Origin: CAWJNF01 sp963844235
Lineage (GTDB): Bacteria; Actinomycetota; Thermoleophilia; Gaiellales; Gaiellaceae
DNA: 64,000 nucleotides
Reading direction: 5' to 3'
Assembly (NCBI GenBank): GCA_963844235.1
Contig: CAWJNF010000004.1
Coordinates: 1,192,176 to 1,256,175 of the forward strand
Positions 62,590-64,000 of the stretch are shown here, in pieces; the stretch's first letter is position 1, and each line of letters begins with the position of its first letter. Made by a program: the position numbers and the translations under genes. The notes under the pieces are model-generated. The model saw only the letters and a list, made by a program, of their open reading frames with translations, did not search any database and was not told the DNA's origin.

Positions 62590-63938
62590 GCCAGCGGAGC
62601 GAGACCGCTACAACGAGTGCGGGCTTGGCGCGGCCGGGAAGCCGATGTGCGCGAAGGCATATCGTTGTGTGCATCAGACGGTTCGGCCTCGCGGTGGCGT
62701 TGGTGCTGTTGGTTGGGTTGGGTGGTCCGGGTGCCCAGGCGCCCGCTCGGGTTGGGGACGCCACGGAGCGGCCAAGTTCTGCTGCGGCTGACGTGCCCAG
62801 CCTGGCCGGCCGTTGGGTGCTTCAGGTCGAGTACACCCGTCGGGTTGGTGGGTGGCTGGAGGTATCGGATCTTGACGGGGCGAACAGGCGGGTGCTCACG
62901 GCCCCTCCGCGGAAGGGTGTGGCCCGCCGGGATCTCGAGCCGGTGTGGTCGCCGGACGCGAGCATGGTCGCTTTCGTACGAGTCAGGAGCAGCGGTCGCG
63001 GTCGGTCTGGAATCTTCGTCGTCAACGCCGATGGGAGCGGCCTGCGTCGGGTGGTGGGCAGCGAAGCCGTTGGTGGCGGACTCGGTGGCGTCGTCTGGTC
63101 GCGCGACGGCACTCGGCTTGCGTTCACCCGCGATGCGAAATGCTTCGGGCAGAGGGAGCGCGACGTGGGCCTGTATGTAGTCAACGCCGACGGCACCGGA
63201 GTTCGCAAGCTGCCCGTGCTCTCTCCCTATGTGTCCTCGCTACGTCTGCATCCGGTTGGCGTGACCGTGGACGGGTGGTCAGCCGACGGAACGACGCTTC
63301 TGTATCACGTGGTCAGGTTCAGCGGGGGCGAATGCCGCACCTCCTTTCAGGAATCGTCCGATCTGTACTCGATCCGTGCCGACGGGGGAGCCGCCACGTT
63401 GCTCGCCAGCACCGACTGGATCGATCGCGCGCGCTGGTCGCCGGATGAGCGCTCGATCGCGTTCAGCGCCTACGGCGATAACCAGATGGGCGACTCCTGC
63501 AGCCTCTTCCTTCGCGACGCCGATGGGACGGTCATCACTCTTGTGCAGGCCGACTACGTGCTGTTCGGCTGCCCTAGCGGCGGTCTCTCATTTGTGTGGA
63601 GCAACGACGGCGGCGAGATCGCCTACAGCAGCGAGGGCGCCAACGTCGATGCCATCGATCCGCAGACGGGGCAACGGCGTCGCGTCTTCGCCGGAACACC
63701 GTCCCCGCCGTGCAACGAGACCGGCGACGTCTCCGAGCAAGGCGCGCCCTGTTCGATTCACATCCTGGCGCTCGCCCGCGACGGCAGCCGCATCCTTGTC
63801 GACCAGGACCCTTACGGGTTGCGGGACATGCCGCTCATGCTCGCGAGCTTTGACGGCACGTCATCGCTGACCTTGCCCTCGCCGGCTGCCGGCCGCCCGG
63901 GGAAGCGCGTCGCCGCCGTCAGCGCAGAGCTTCCCTAG
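62586..63938 (+). CDS. Exported TolB-like/PD40 beta-propeller protein
   Basis: A 450-residue protein from ATG 62586, coupled to the previous gene; GTG 62667 would give a shorter, more typical signal peptide (CIRRFGLAVALVLLVGLGG). PD40-type repeats follow: WLEVSDLDGANRRVLT, LEPVWSPDASMVAFVRV, GIFVVNADGSGLRRVV, WSRDGTRLAFTRDAKC, ARWSPDERSIAFSAYGD and FVWSNDGGEIAYSS. These form a beta-propeller of the WD40-like/TolB type. With its neighbour it is probably a surface pair of unknown role. Confidence 0.85.
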   Translation: MSQRSETATTSAGLARPGSRCARRHIVVCIRRFGLAVALVLLVGLGGPGAQAPARVGDATERPSSAAADVPSLAGRWVLQVEYTRRVGGWLEVSDLDGANRRVLTAPPRKGVARRDLEPVWSPDASMVAFVRVRSSGRGRSGIFVVNADGSGLRRVVGSEAVGGGLGGVVWSRDGTRLAFTRDAKCFGQRERDVGLYVVNADGTGVRKLPVLSPYVSSLRLHPVGVTVDGWSADGTTLLYHVVRFSGGECRTSFQESSDLYSIRADGGAATLLASTDWIDRARWSPDERSIAFSAYGDNQMGDSCSLFLRDADGTVITLVQADYVLFGCPSGGLSFVWSNDGGEIAYSSEGANVDAIDPQTGQRRRVFAGTPSPPCNETGDVSEQGAPCSIHILALARDGSRILVDQDPYGLRDMPLMLASFDGTSSLTLPSPAAGRPGKRVAAVSAELP

Positions 63939-64000
63939 TGTCAGAACGGGAGAACGCGGAAAGGATCGCGCCCGCAGCTGTTGGCAAACGAGCGCAGCAG

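Overview
The window is very GC-rich, uses many GTG/TTG starts, and is packed with tightly overlapping operons. It carries Tat-exported lipoproteins, a fused cyclase/AAA/TPR regulator and a GntR-controlled sugar-ABC cluster. This fits a soil or sediment actinobacterium (Thermoleophilia-like is my guess; nothing here fixes the phylum). It reads as a catabolic island of acyl-CoA, cyclic-amide and sugar-acid genes, followed by ordinary chromosome with one tRNA gene.

Layout. 2-412: end of a gene cut by the window edge. 444-7808 (minus): an operon with a VOC protein, HyuA, HyuB, a RidA protein, an unknown protein, a luciferase-like flavin oxidoreductase and an isochorismatase-fold hydrolase. 7899-25899: a sugar/sugar-acid cluster with a FadR-type GntR regulator, two NAD-dependent epimerases, an apionate-lactonase-like protein, a ketopantoate-reductase-like protein, a metallo-hydrolase, two FAH-family proteins, a 2-hydroxyacid dehydrogenase, an HpcH-type aldolase, an SDR, a phytanoyl-CoA-dioxygenase-like protein, an exported hydrolase and a full ABC importer. 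Many of these genes are broken by single-base indels, several in homopolymers. 26050-27804: P450 and GreA. 27897-35217 (minus): an operon with a RiPP-precursor-like small protein, a haem-oxygenase-like diiron enzyme, an isochorismatase, two dihydropyrimidinase-type hydrolases, a class III CoA-transferase, a thiolase and its DUF35 partner. 35373-39846: regulator, GAF protein and methyltransferase.

The main discovery lies at 40032-54800. Two genes contain an in-frame TGA in the sequence context U-G-S-C, at 40338-40340 (plus) and 49712-49710 (minus). Each TGA is followed, after exactly 10 nt, by a perfect hairpin whose loop has G as its second base and contains GUG: the hallmark of a bacterial SECIS element. 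They are best read as two UGSC-family selenoproteins. One is a 560-residue fusion. The other is split into a 178-residue selenoprotein and a 342-residue partner that overlap by 4 nt, inside an operon of carbon-nitrogen hydrolase, HyuA, HyuB, selenoprotein, partner and a thioredoxin-reductase-like flavoprotein. Nearby are a tandem CoA-transferase, a double hot-dog dehydratase, an acyl-CoA ligase and an amidohydrolase. I infer a selenium-dependent redox step attached to cyclic-amide/acyl-CoA catabolism; the substrate is unknown.

55115-64000: a MetE-like methyltransferase, a rearranged stretch with regulator fragments, an AraC/VOC pair, an alpha/beta hydrolase, tRNA-Arg(CCU), and three surface or lipoprotein-like genes.
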